Positions 9,901 to 21,032 are shown, counted from the first letter of the stretch. The stretch is DNA of 43,718 nucleotides from Polyrhizophydium stewartii (GCA_027604665.1 JADGIZ010000023.1:1-43718), one strand, 5' to 3'. Made by a program: numbers and translations. The notes: a model not told the origin generated them from the letters alone.

Positions 9901-11531
9901 AGTTGGCCGACAATCTTGTCGACCTCTGCCCAGACTTTGTCAAACACGGCCTTGTGTGTCTTGGGCAGGAGCCCAGCTGCCGCGTCCTTTCCACTGCGCA
10001 TGTCCTGTCGGGTCTCTTTTGCCGAGCCCGACTCGTCCGTAAACGACGACTGCATCAAGTACTTGCCCTTTTTAAAATCGCGCACTGCGCCGTCATATTT
10101 TCCCTGCGAGCCGCATCAGCGCGACGCACAAAGGCAAGGCCAAGCAGTCCTCCCACCTTTTTGATCTGGTCAGTGAGGGAGCTCGGAAGGTTGAAAAAGA
10201 ACTTCCAGCCCTCAAGAATGCTCAGGGCGATTCGGATCTTGTCGCCGTTGGATCTGCGGCCAAGCACCGGACCATATAGCTTGTTGGCGTTTGTCTCGAG
10301 ATCTGTGCCGTGGCAGAAATCAGCATCCCAGGCATGTTTTGGCTTCTGCGATGGCGGCGACCCACTCTCGAGCGCCTTTTCAAACGGGGCAATTCCATAG
10401 TCGGGCAGCGAAATGAGATTCTTTTGCCGCATCTCGCGGTAAAACGCTGTTTGCGAGTCAGCGTCGGCGTCTTGATGATCCGCAACCCAATCAGAGCAAA
10501 GCGCTCACAGTCAATGGTGCTCTTGGCGCTGACAAACTTTGCAAAGTACTTCTTCACAAGCCCCTTGATGACCTCGTCGCGCTGCTCAATCGAGACCTTG
10601 AGTCGCACTGCCCCTTGCTCGAGATCCTTGTGCGACGTTTGCTTGTGGATCTCGCGCAGAAAGAACGTTGCGTCGAAATTCTTTTCCTGGATGAGCACAG
10701 AAGGCCCTGATCCCCCGCCTAAGCCCATGCGCGAGTCACGGCGCTTTCCGCGTCTTGGGTTCCAGATATCAGCTTCTGTCAGTAGAATATCCGAGAGCAG
10801 GCTCCGCGGCCCGGCAATCGCACCTGAAGATAGTTTCGCGGATGCCGAGAGGATCCGAGGCGTCGACTGCGCAGACTGCGTCGTCCATGCCAAGGCGGGC
10901 CTTTGACGGCGTCGACGGCTGCGAGGATGCTCTGGAGCCTTTTGGAGCAAAGGCCATGCCGGCGGCGGGGATTTCTGTCCACTTTGTGGGGAATAGTGTG
11001 TCCAAGCCATAAAAGTTGAGGACTGCATCAGGGAAGCGCGGCGGAAAGCACGTCACAGATCAGGCATCGCTCGGTGCAAGGACATGCTTTGCGGCTGATG
11101 CAGGCTAGCCTACCAGCGGCCTGTTCCTCGCTGCTCCATTTGCTGGTGTCACTTGGACCAGCCCTGCCCGATGACTTGGCTGCCGACTGCCGTGCGGCGG
11201 TGCTCCGATGGTTACCGTCATCCTCGCCTTCCTCGTCGTCGCCGCTCTCGTCTTCGTCTTCATCCTCGTCGTCGTCGTCGCCGTCGTCGCTCTCGCTGTC
11301 TTCTGCGAGCACGAACAGCGCGGAATGCGTGTCAGCGCCGTGTTTGCTGGCGCGCTGACGGGACGCAGTCCTGTCGCTGCAGGCGGCCAGGCACGCACTC
11401 TTTGCGGCAGACGTGGCGAGGCCACTCGATATCTGGTGCTTGAGCTTGCTGCCCGCGGACGCCATCATGAGGTGAGAGCCGGTGCGCGCTGGCGCCGCGC
11501 TACTGGCCTTGCGGGCGACCGCGTCCGCCAT
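6912..11531 (-). CDS. SEC5: Exocyst complex subunit Sec5 (EXOC2)
   Basis: Sec5 is a core exocyst subunit that tethers secretory vesicles to the plasma membrane. The gene has many small exons; I place the first three ends at 11399, 11302-11114 and 11022 onward, and the stop at 6912-6914. Recognisable parts in order: an acidic Asp/Glu N-terminal stretch (about 11300-11200), LNFYGLDTLFPTKW (11020-10980), the coiled-coil segment FDATFFLREIHKQTS...SAKSTID (10690-10530) continuing as SFYREMRQKNL after a spliced intron, YGPVLGRRSNGDKIR and KFFFNLPSSL (10290-10170), and the C-terminal GGMLQ-ATLEAEFMHHTLKAYE (7220-7100). The start is uncertain: ATGs at 11531, 11468 and 11465 are all in frame. Intermediate exon borders were not all resolved, so the length (about 900-1,050 aa) is an estimate. 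Confidence 0.88.
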
Positions 11532-11827
11532 CTGCCGGTGCGAGATCTGGCGGCAAGATCCGGATCCGAGTGATGGCGGCGGGTCGACGGCGACCAGAGC
11601 GCCAGGAGAAGCGCACACGCTGCGACGTGCAGGAGCCCTGCGGAGCGAGGCGGGCTACGCGGGCGGGGCCTCGATCCAGCGAGCTGCGCGCACGGAGCCC
11701 CCGGCTCGCGAGATGCGCGGCCTGTGGCGCGAGACCCTTGTCGTCGATGCGGTGCCGATGCGAGCGGCGAGGATCGGGGATCCGCCCAACGTGCCGCTCT
11801 GCCGGCGGCTTGGACGTTTCCCGCACC
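11532..11827. promoter_or_regulatory. Shared upstream region of SEC5 and HutD-AspA genes
   Basis: This 296-bp divergent interval must carry both promoters and both 5' leaders. It is GC-rich with no clear TATA box, and its open frames are shadows. I see no other gene in it. Confidence 0.5.
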
Positions 11828-14800
11828 ATGAGCAGCACGTCGAGCGCACTTCCGCCCCTGCCGCCGCAGGGCGTGCCGTCGCTGTCGCTGAGCAGCAACT
11901 CGCTCTGCTCCGAGCAGTCGACGCCCGAGCAGCCGCCCAAGATCCAGGTGGGCGGCGCAGGCATTCCCCACCCGCCTCGAGCCGGGCGGCGCCGGCCAAG
12001 GCGGTCGCCTGGATGGTTGTGGCGACCTCGTTCCCAGCCGGCTCCGATTCCCGCCCCGTTGCCGCAGCGGCGACACGGAGACAAGCGAGCGCGGGCAGCA
12101 TGGGCAAGCGCACTGCGGGATGGGGCGCGGGCCTGCACCGTCCCACTCGGGCCCGCTCGGTCGGCCAGGCCTCGCCCCGCGCCGCTGTCGGCGACGTTGA
12201 CGCAGCCATGGGCCGCTCTGCGGCCTTCGTGGCCAGGCAGGCCCGCCCAGAAAAGCATCGTTGGAGATCGGCATGGCCTTGGCGCCGCCGCCATGCGCAG
12301 CCAGCATCGCCACCTCGGCCCCTCCCCCACCATCGCGCTCGGCAGGCGCTGACACGGGCCGATCCCGCCCTCCCAGATCATCAGAAGCGAGGACTATGTG
12401 CACACACCCTGGAAGAACGGCCTTGGCGAAACGGCCGAGATCGCCATCCACCCGCCGACGCGCAACTTCCGCAAGGACCAGTTTGTATGGCGCTTATCGC
12501 TGTCCGAGGTCCGCGACTCGTGCTCGTTCTCGCTGTTCCCCGGCTACGACATCACGCTTTTTGTGCTGCCCGAGAGCGGCGCCAACGTGCCGCTGCGCGG
12601 CAACCTCTCTGCTCTGGCATACCTGCACCACAACGACCACGCGACGCCGGTTGCCATCAAGCCCCTCGTTCCGTACACTTACCGCGGCGAGTGGCCAACC
12701 GCCTGCCGCATGAACGTGTCTCCTCTCAAGCACCTCACGTTCATCTCCAACCGGCGCGTTGCCAAGGTCTCGATGAGCCTCGAGGCCATTTCGCGCAACC
12801 CAATCAACGGCGACGAGGAGAGCCAGGACCACTTTAGCGACCACGATGACCTCGACCTGCCCGCACTCGATGCTCCCGCGGCCAAGGCCTTGTCTGAGCC
12901 ACTGACCCCGACCGGCCCGCAGCCGAGCAGCTCCTCCGAGCAAGATCTGTTCTCGGAGGAGGAAAAGGTCGCGGCCCGCACCAGCAAGATGCTGCTCGGC
13001 AACTTTACGATCGTGTATGTCGTCACGGGCTCGATCCAAGTCACCGTCGAGGGCGACAACCAGATGCGCGTGCTCAATCAAGGGCAGGTGCTTATTTGCG
13101 AGCGCGACGAGGAGGCGGCCCCAACGGACCTCACCATGACGCCCAACCTCAAGCCCCAGCAGGCACCAAGCAAGGCACCCAAGGACTTTGTCATGAAAGG
13201 CGGGCTCGGAATTGCTGGGCACGTTGACTCGTCATCCCATGACGGGGTGCTCGCTGGTGCGTGTTTCTGATGGGCCATGTGGCGGGCTTGAGCCCAATGC
13301 GCTCTGCTGCTGGCCTTGCATCCGGATGCTGACTGCTTGCTTTGTACCCTGCAATCTGTGTCTTTCATACCGACTCGCAGAGAACGAGCACTCGACCGTC
13401 TTGATCATTTCTGTGCATCTAGTCGGCCCAGAGCGCCAGAACAGCATCATATCCGAGTCTCCGACGCTCACGCCGTTCATTACACCGCTGGCGCCGAACC
13501 TGGCACATCCCGCCCAGCCGGTTGCAGCTGTTGCCGCTGTCCCGCCTCAGCATGGACCTCTGCCATCGCCAATCCAGACTCAGCCGGCCGTGGCGCTACC
13601 GCCTCATCCTCATCGGCCGACTCGCGGCCGCAGCGGCTCCATCATTGTGTATGATGACCAGCCGGCCTGGATTGTCCCAAAGGAACTCGAGCGTCAGCAG
13701 ACTCTCACCGACGTGGGAATGATATCGCCGAATCTCGCGACCAAGTTCTGGGACTCGGCGCACCAGTACCGCCCGCCGGTGTTCTCGGCCCGCCACCAGA
13801 ACGAGAGCGTAGTGCCGCCGCCTGTTGTGTGCGACAGCCTTGTGATCGAGGAGTTCCCGGCCGGCATGATCAGCACGGCGTGGATCAACATGGTCAAGCA
13901 GGGTCTGTCCGAGTGGCTTCGTGTTCCCGTGATTGTTGCGCGCGGCGTCGAGCCCGGGTGCGTGTATCTCATGTGGTTCTCTTCTTTTGATAGGTGCACG
14001 CTATACTGACTACTCGCTTGGACTTTCCGACACGCCATGGACTGCCTCCACAGCCCTGTGGTGAGGAGGCGCACACGAATGAGCTGCTGGCGCATGCAGT
14101 GTCCGTTTCGGCTGACTTGCCTTGCAGGTCGGTATCACCGCCGTCGTCCACGGCAACGAGCTCAACGGCGTGCCATGCATCCATCGCGTCATCAGTGACA
14201 TCGATGTGCACAAACTCAAGGGTACCGTGGTTGCGGTGCCATGCGTCAACGTGCCAGGATACCTGCGCTTCACCCGCGAGTTTTCGGACGGCCGCGACCT
14301 GAACCGCCTTTTCCCCGGCCAGGAGCATGGCACGGCGTCGCAGGTGTACAACCACAATCTCATGGTCAAGATCATCAATCACTTCAACTATTTGATTGAT
14401 CTCCACACGGCGAGCTTTGGCCGCGTCAACTCGTACTATGTCCGCAGCGACATGAACGACTCGGTGTCGGCGGTTCTAGCCAAGCTGCAGCAGCCGCAAA
14501 TCATCCTGCACAACAGCGGCCAGGACGGTGAGTGGCGTGGGCGAGTCTCACGCGCATGAGTATGCGCGAGCGTGACCAAAGTTGCTGACTCGCCCGCTGG
14601 GCTTCTGTGCAGGCACGCTGCGCTCGGCGGCCAGCTCGCGGGGCATCAAGGCCATCACGGTCGAGATTGGAAACCCGCAGCTGTTCCAGAACCAATACGT
14701 GCAGTGGTCGTACATGGGTGTGATGCGCATCCTCAACTACCTCAATATGTTCTCGAGTGAGCCCGTCGACGCAAACCTGCCCCAGCCCAACACGATCCTC

Positions 14801-15139
14801 TGCTCCAAGGGCTTCTGGATTTACACCCGCACAGGTGGCGTGCTCGAGGTCTACCCTCAGGTGAACAGCATCATCCGCAAGGGCGACCTGATTGCTCGCA
14901 TCAAGAACATCTTTGGCAACATCGTCGACGAGATCTACTCGCCCAGCCACGGCGTCGTGAGTGCCGATGCGTGGTGCGAGAACGGCGCACCTGCTGGCAC
15001 GTGCGCTGACCCGTTGCTCCCGCAGACCATTGGCCGCAGCTCCAACCCCGTTGCCATGGCCGGCGACCGGGTCCTGCATCTTGGCATCATCAAAAAGGAA
15101 AACGAGGTGCTCGCCAAGGAGGCCAAGGAGAACTACTGA
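11828..15139 (+). CDS. Fusion of HutD-family domain and succinylglutamate desuccinylase/aspartoacylase domain
   Basis: Six exons, 11828-11947, 12377-13256, 13381-13961, 14128-14527, 14613-14956 and 15026-15139, total 2,439 nt (812 aa). Residues ~40-310 show the HutD/Ves pattern (HTPWKNGLGETAEI, FVWRLSLSEV, SLFPGYDITLFVL, then a second barrel half ending in GQVLICER), interrupted by an acidic Ser-rich insert. A Pro-rich linker follows. Residues ~500-812 are an AstE/AspA zinc hydrolase: ligands H535 and E538 in HGNE, arginine-bearing DLNRLFPG, H620 in DLHT and the candidate catalytic E678 in ITVEIGN. Family members remove acyl groups from N-acyl amino acids; HutD binds a histidine-pathway ligand in pseudomonads. 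The substrate here is unknown. The 13257-13380 intron (GTGCGT, CTGAC, CAG) joins the halves in phase 1, so I call one gene. Confidence 0.85.
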
Positions 15140-15387
15140 GACAGCATGCGCGGTGCGGCGCTCGTCTCACGTCGGGCATTGGACGATCGAGCCGCCGCAG
15201 TTGCCAATGAAAGTGGATTGTGTTTGTTTCTTGGCCGGAAGCGGGCAGAGTGGGAGTTGGAAAGGGGTTTCTGGCTCGCCTTTGGCGGCTGCCACCTGGT
15301 TTAAATGATCGCGGCGGCCATTTAGGCAGCGTCTGCGGAGACGGCGGATCGCGCAGCCGAGGGCGGATCTGTTGGCCGCTGGGCCGA

Positions 15388-16185
15388 TCACCAGTCGGTC
15401 TCGCTCCAGGTCCTCTCGACCGGCTCGGGACGCGAGCTCTCCTCGTCGAGCCACCTCTTGTACTCGGCCTTGTTCTCGGTCCATCCCCAGAAGCGGTCTG
15501 GAGCGCATCGTCAGCCGGAGTGGATCTCGGCGCAGCGGGAAGGGGCAGGCGGGGCAGGCATGCGGCATTCGGGTCGGCGCCGTCGGCGCGAAGGCCGTTG
15601 GCGATTCTGGCGTTGACCATCACCGTTGGCGCGGCGGCCAAGGCCGCGAGCGGGGGTCGTGGACGCCGCGCGGTCACGCCGAGCCAGGAGACACAGAGTG
15701 CACAGGCACTGCGCGCACGCAGGAGGCGGAGTCTCGGACGGGCAGCGCGGGCGGTGGCTGCGGGGCACGTACACAGGCTCCTCTGGTAGGCGTACATCAC
15801 GCCGACTGTGAAGAAGAAGGGCACCTGGATGGCCAGAAGCTTGGGGAACACGCGCGGGTGGACGGACGGCGCATAGCGCTCTTGAGCAGCGCAAGCGCGG
15901 CGAGCGTGCGAGGATGCAGGGTGCGGGCCGTGCGCCGGGCAGCATGCACGCATCGGCGCGGAAGGGCAGCGTCAGCGTCGCCGCGATCGCCGTGTCGCCG
16001 CAGCAGCAAGCAGCGCTGCGCGCACCCCAGACCGCGAGACCGAGCGGGAAGCCGATGGTCGTTGCGCCGGCGATCGCGTAGTCCGACGGGCGGAAGTAGC
16101 GCACGACCGTCTTGTAGTCGGGCTCGGCCGTGATGAACTTGTAGGGCGTGTGCTCGTCGTCCGGGAGGTTCGAGACCCACTTCAT
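15388..16185 (-). CDS. NADH:ubiquinone oxidoreductase 21 kDa subunit (fungal type)
   Basis: An accessory subunit of mitochondrial complex I, of the fungal NUXM/NUO-21 family. Exons 16185-16026, 15880-15773 and 15497-15388 total 378 nt (125 aa). The N-terminal part has the family signature PDYKTVVRYFRPSDYAIAG followed by a hydrophobic segment, the middle exon a second hydrophobic helix (VFPKLLAIQVPFFFTVGVMY) ending AYQRSLY, and the last exon RFWGWTENKAEYKRWLDEE and the terminus SETDW. Splice joins restore AVWERYAPS and QRSLYRFWGW, both sensible. The first intron (145 nt) uses an AAG acceptor, which is less certain than the others. No separate presequence is visible. The interval 15140-15387 to the convergent HutD-AspA gene contains only 3' flanks. 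Confidence 0.85.
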
Positions 16186-16297
16186 TTGTTTACCGTAAAG
16201 TAGTGACTCCGCCCCCTTTCAACACACAAGGCCGACGCACGCCAATCAGCGCGCGCGGCGACCGCCACCAATCACGAGACCGCGCTGGAATGGCGCC

Positions 16298-16621
16298 TCA
16301 GCCGCCGCTGACGGGCGGGATGAGGGCGACCTCGTCGCCGGGCCGCACGAGCACGGCCGCGCCGTCGGCGCCGATGCCGCTGGCGGCGACCATCTGCATG
16401 TTGACCGCGAGCATGCACGACGGCGCGATGCGCGCGAGCGCCGGGTGTCGGGCGGTCAGCACTGCCAGCACCTCGGGCACGGACGCGCCGGTGCCGGCGA
16501 GCGGCAGCTGCTCCGAGGCCACGCCGGCGAGCTCGCGGCCGCTGGCAAAGTACAGGACCGTGATCGCGCCGTTCGGGGGCTGCGGCTCCGGCACGTCTTC
16601 CCGATCGCCGACGCCCGCCAT
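16298..16621 (-). CDS. MOCS2A: Molybdopterin synthase small subunit (MoaD/MOCS2A)
   Basis: Ubiquitin-like sulfur carrier that delivers thiocarboxylate sulfur to precursor Z during molybdenum cofactor synthesis. A single 107-residue frame with no intron needed. The fold is recognisable as ITVLYFASGRELAG, then VLAVLTARHPAL, then CMLAVNMQMV, then the acidic GDEVALIPPVSGG, where the C-terminal Gly-Gly is the adenylated and sulfurated end. It begins MAGVGDRED at 16621; no other in-frame Met is closer to the domain. Some mammalian loci encode the small and large subunits from one transcript, but here only the small one is present. Its ATG abuts the region upstream of the divergent WDR24 gene. Confidence 0.9.
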   Translation of the reverse strand: MAGVGDREDVPEPQPPNGAITVLYFASGRELAGVASEQLPLAGTGASVPEVLAVLTARHPALARIAPSCMLAVNMQMVAASGIGADGAAVLVRPGDEVALIPPVSGG

Positions 16622-16823
16622 GTCGCTGCTGCGCGGCAAAGCCGCCACGGCCGTCCAACGTCGGCGGTGCCGCGGGCGGATCCGCAAACGATCTCGCCAG
16701 AGGAGGCCGTATCGGGGGCCGGGGCAGCTGCTTGCACGCCAGCCGGCCGCCGCGCCGTCCGGGCAGGCCTCCGCCCCATCTGGAGCCCGCCACCGACCAC
16801 CGCCGCGCTTTCCCTCATCTGCA
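16622..16823. promoter_or_regulatory. Shared upstream region of MOCS2A and WDR24
   Basis: About 202 bp between divergent starts if WDR24 begins at 16824. The frame is open leftwards, and an in-frame ATG at 16620 overlaps the MOCS2A start codon on the other strand. If that one is used there is no intergenic space, so I prefer 16824. Confidence 0.4.
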
Positions 16824-17398
16824 ATGCGCTCTGCCGCGGGCGCCACCACCCAGGCGGCGGCGGCGGCATCGGGGCTTGCTGCGCCCGCGGGGCTGCCGCC
16901 ACAGACCCCGCCGCAGGCACCGCCGCCGGCGCAGCACCCTGGCGCCGTCGCCGCCGCTGCGACTGGCTTTGCCGCGGGCCTCGCCGCCGTCCAGGGCTCG
17001 CTGGCTGCTGTCGCCGGCCAGCAGCTCGGCCTCTTTGGCATCGGCGCCCAGGCCGCGCCAGCCGGTCCAGCCGCCGCACCCGCCGCTCCGCAGACCCAGC
17101 AGCAGTTTCTCCAGGGACAGTACATCCAGCAGCAGCAGCTCATGTCGCACCACTACTCTTATCCGCAGCTGATCCCGCCTGGCGCGGCGGCCGCGAGTGC
17201 TGGCCCGCTCACCGCACCGCTCTCACTGGCCGGCCATGCGCAAACACACCACCCGGCCGCGCCGCTTCCCACCGCAGCGCCCGACGGCCTCCGCCACCCT
17301 GCGGCCGCTGCGTCCCAGGCGTTCGTCGGCCCTGGCCAAGCGCTCATGCCGCTGCCGCAGCCAGCTCCGTCGTACCACCAGCTCTATCGCCAGCTCCC

Positions 17399-17434
<36 letters not shown>

Positions 17435-20400
17435 GCCGCTTTATGCCGTGCATCAGTTCCAGCATCACGTCGGACATCAGCCGCTCCACCAGCAGGCGTT
17501 TGTTGGCGCTGGAGCTGGCGGCGGCGGCGGCGGGAGCGGCAGCGGCAGCGGGGGGAGCGGCAGCGGCAGCGGCAGCGGCGGCTTCCACCCGTACTCAGGC
17601 GCGCTTGCGCCGTATGCGTCGGCGTCGCTGTCGTCCATCGCAAGCACGCAGCCCGGCCGCATGCCGGAAACCATGCCGCTTACAAAGTCTGTCTCTAGCG
17701 TCATCAACGCCATCTCCATCTCGCCAAACGGAGACTACGCCGTCGTGGCCGGAAACGAGGTGCTCATGACGCTCGCCATCGGCAAGGAAGAGATCCGCGA
17801 GTCGCACAACTTGCGAGCCGGCGTCCGACTCAACTCGCATTACAGCAGCACCGATGTCAAGTGGGCTGGCATCTGTGAGGAAATCTCGCGTGCATACTGC
17901 TCCTCGATGTTGTAACCGTCTCTGCCGATCCGTGACACTCGCCGATTTGCTTGTGCACTCGCGTGATCCGCAGATGCCCGAAGTACCATCGCAACGGCGT
18001 CCGTTGGGCCGGGGGTTGTTATATGGGACTTGAACAAAGTCTCCAAGGAGAAGCTTGGTAGTCGGCTCGCGATTGTGCCCCGTGCCGCATGGCATGGCTG
18101 ACTTGTGCCCTGCGGATTGCCAGAACGAGTTCTGACGGAGCATGACAGAGCGGTTAATCGAATTGCATTCCATCCGGTCGACCAGGTTCTCCTGACTGCG
18201 TCGCAGGACGGAAGTGTCAAGCTCTGGGTGAGCCATACAGCCCGCCATCCCCTATTCTCGGCATCAATTGCTCATCTAGTACGCAACGGGCAGGATCTGC
18301 GCTCTCCAAACCGGACGACACCCACCTTTCATGTACGTTCTGAGCCGGTCCGCGATGTCCAGTTCAACCCCTTGAATCCGTTCTACTTTGCAGCCTCGTA
18401 TGAGAACGGCAGCATCCTCAAGTGGGACACTCGGATGCCTTCGCAGTTTGAGCGCAAGTGGACGGCACACAGCGGCATCGCCTTGGCGATCGACTGGCAT
18501 CCCAACGGCCGCCTTCTCGCGAGTGGTGGCCTCGATCGACATATCCAGGCATGTCATGCCCCGCCAGCGTCGCTGTTTTCTCATGCGCTCCATCTGACAC
18601 GCTGGCGACTACTTCTCGCTGTCAGGTCTGGGACACAGAGTCCAAGGGCTCACAACCTGTTCACCGAATCAGAACGATTGCCGGCGTCTCGCGGGTAAAG
18701 TGGCGTCCAAACACCGACGGTCAGATCGCGTCGTGCGCTCCAAAGATCGACAACCGCGTCCATGTCTGGGATGTGTCACGCCCCTTTTTACCCATCGTGA
18801 CGTTCGACAATCACACCGACATTACGACCGGTGCGTATTGCTCAAACTCGCCTGCCCAATTTCTTGCGCTGAATGCGTGTATGGTGCTGACGTCCGGGCT
18901 CGTTCCAGGCATTCTCTGGAAGGACGAGCACACTCTCTGGTCGGGCTCAAAGGACATGCATTTTTGCGTGCAGGACCTCGAGCTGGGCTACAGGCCAGAG
19001 AGCCTGCTGACCAAATCGGCGCACGGCTGGAGCGTTTTTGGACACATGGCCTTTGTGACCGAGAAGCTGCCGTCCCTTTCGGACTCGACGATCATGGATG
19101 CCGGTGTGCCCCACCGACCCAGCCAGGCAACCTCGCTTTCGAGACGGCACGCGGTTCCAATGGCACGCACAAGCAGCTACGCCTCCGCTGTCGCCGAATA
19201 CGCGCCGCAGCCGTCCGAGCGGCCCATACTCCCGCCAAACTCGCGCCAAGTCTCTGGATTCATCTTACACAATGCTCAAGAGGTATCTGCGTTTATGGAG
19301 CTTGCCACAACCCTCAAGATCGATGGCATGGATATCCAGGACTCGTGCGCACATAATGCAGCTGTGCGTGCTCGCATCGGTTGTTGCCTCCTTGGGCTGC
19401 TGTCGCCAGCGCTCTGACGCTCTGAACGCGTTGTGACCTGCAGGAATACGATCGCCTCGGCTATGTGCGCTCTGCACAGACGTGGCGCTTGCTGCAGGCC
19501 ATGTTTGAAGACATGTCTGATGAAAGCGATTCGAGCCAGACCGGTGACGCTACGGTTCCCTCTGAGCACGATACAAATACCGATCCTGGTTTCACGCCTT
19601 CGATATCCTCGAGGTCGGCCGCCCCGCAAACTACGGCAGAGGCGCCGACACAGCCCGTGACAAAGGACGCCGCTCGGAAGGGCTCTCAGGAGAACGCGAA
19701 TTCGGGTGACAGGCGGCCTCCATCTGCCGTCGACCCGCCCTCCGAGCAGTTTCCGCACACCCAGGACATGGATCAAGGGCCTGAGAGCCGCACCGCAGAA
19801 GCGTTGCGACAGCCGAGCATGGATAGCCCTGGGGCGCTGCGCTCCGCGCACGGTGGCCACGGGTTTGAACTGGGCTCAGGGTCGGATACAAGCGAGTCAG
19901 GCGACGAAGATCCGATCCCCACTCAACGTATTTCAAGGCTCTCGTCGCGTGACTCGCTGCGCTCGAGCCGCATGCTCCGTTCGGGAGCCAGACAGCCGTT
20001 TGTCGATGCGAATGCAACTCTGCGCACCGCCCGCCGCAGGCTCTCGGCTTCCTCTCTTTCGACTTCGATGTCGCAGCCCCTGCGGCCGCTTGTCGGCGTC
20101 GCCGAGTCGTCCGGCCGTGCAGCGGAAGCTACAGAAAACGCAGACTCTGTCGCAGAAGATACACGCGACAGCAGCCAAGCACAGGAAACCACCCCAGGGC
20201 AGGTTCGGGTGCCAGCCGAGTCGAGATTGGCGGAGCCAGAGTGGAACCCGAGGCATATCACGCGCCAGGTCATTGAGTACTATGCGGATCTCGGCAACGT
20301 GCAAATGGCGTCCACGATCATCTTGGTGCTGTGGAGCCGCCTTTCCGGAGTCCTCGACCATCGCTTTGTCGAGGGCATTTTGTGGGCGTATATTGGTGAG

Positions 20401-21032
20401 CTGCTCTACGAGACTGCCTTCTGGTACGGATCCGCGATTGACTCGCCGCCCAGATTTGTTGCGGAGATGCCGCCTCTCGCGAGTGGCAACGGCGGTCATC
20501 AAAAGTTGCGAAATCCCCGCTGTGCAGTCTCAGAATCAAGTGAGCAATCACACAGGCTTGTGTACTTGCACCGGCCGATCTGACCAAACATCGCGCCGTG
20601 CGTGACGCATTAGGCTTCGACAACGATTTACACAATGTGCCATCGCTGTAAAGGCGCGATTTCGTCTGAGAACAGGCACCGTGTGTGGGTGTGCGACAAG
20701 TGCAAGAAGCCGCTTGATGGATGTGTCATTTGGTGTGCCGGCCATGTTTCTTTGCATGCAAACTGCCGCGATCTGCTGACTGGATGCCTCTCGCAATTTG
20801 GTCCATGCGGCTCGGTGCATCAGCCGCCTGCCAGTGCGCGGGTTGATGACTTGGAGCTACAATTGCGGCCACGCCGGACATGCCCACTGTATGCAGGGTA
20901 AGCGCGCCGCAGCCTGCGACTGCCATCTGGACAGCGCCAGCGCGTGCTGACGCTTGCGGGCCGGTGTTTCGTGGTGCAGAGTGGTATGCGCAGTCTTCCG
21001 AATGCCCGGCGGGCTGCGACTCTCTAAAATGA
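16824..21032 (+). CDS. SEA2: WDR24/Sea2, GATOR2 (SEACAT) subunit
   Basis: A WD40 plus RING-like protein of the vacuolar GATOR2/SEACAT complex, which relays amino-acid sufficiency to TORC1. Eleven exons (16824-17874, 17974-18057, 18124-18227, 18294-18548, 18626-18830, 18909-19363, 19444-20395, 20454-20539, 20614-20732, 20857-20897, 20980-21032) give 1,134 aa in frame. A long Ala/Pro/Gln/Gly-rich N terminus precedes the propeller, which has VVIWDLNK, EHDRAVNRIAFHP, SQDGSVKLWD, VRDVQF, NGSILKWDTRMP, VSRVKWRP, VHVWDVSRPFLP and LWSGSKD. An acidic Ser-rich middle follows, then the helical EYYADLGNVQMA segment and a C-terminal zinc domain CHRCKG...WVCDKCKKPL...CGHAGHAHC...CPAGC. The 20396-20453 and 20733-20856 introns were needed to restore YIDLLRRCRL and NCGHAGHA. 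The intron at 18549 is GC-AG. The N-terminal start is uncertain. Confidence 0.93.
17400..17435 (+). repeat. CAG/CAA repeat (12 Gln) in WDR24
   Basis: Twelve consecutive glutamine codons, eleven CAG and one CAA. A Gly/Ser-rich run of GGC and AGC codons follows at about 17515-17582. Both are in the disordered N-terminal extension and are likely length-variable. Confidence 0.9.
18549..18625 (+). other. GC-AG intron in WDR24
   Basis: The donor is CAG|GCATGT, the branch TCTGAC and the acceptor GTCAG. Splicing joins ...DRHIQ to VWDTESKG, exactly the WD-repeat continuation expected. No GT at the junction preserves the repeat. Confidence 0.85.

Noticed and set aside
12398..13270. HutD domain as a separate gene ending at the TGA at 13268
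   Set aside because: The last codons read into a GTGCGT donor. A CTGAC branch and CAG acceptor follow, and removing the 124-nt intron keeps the frame open into the hydrolase.
20424..20466. A 43-nt intron in WDR24
   Set aside because: It creates a TGA at the junction. The intron at 20396-20453 restores the conserved helical segment instead.
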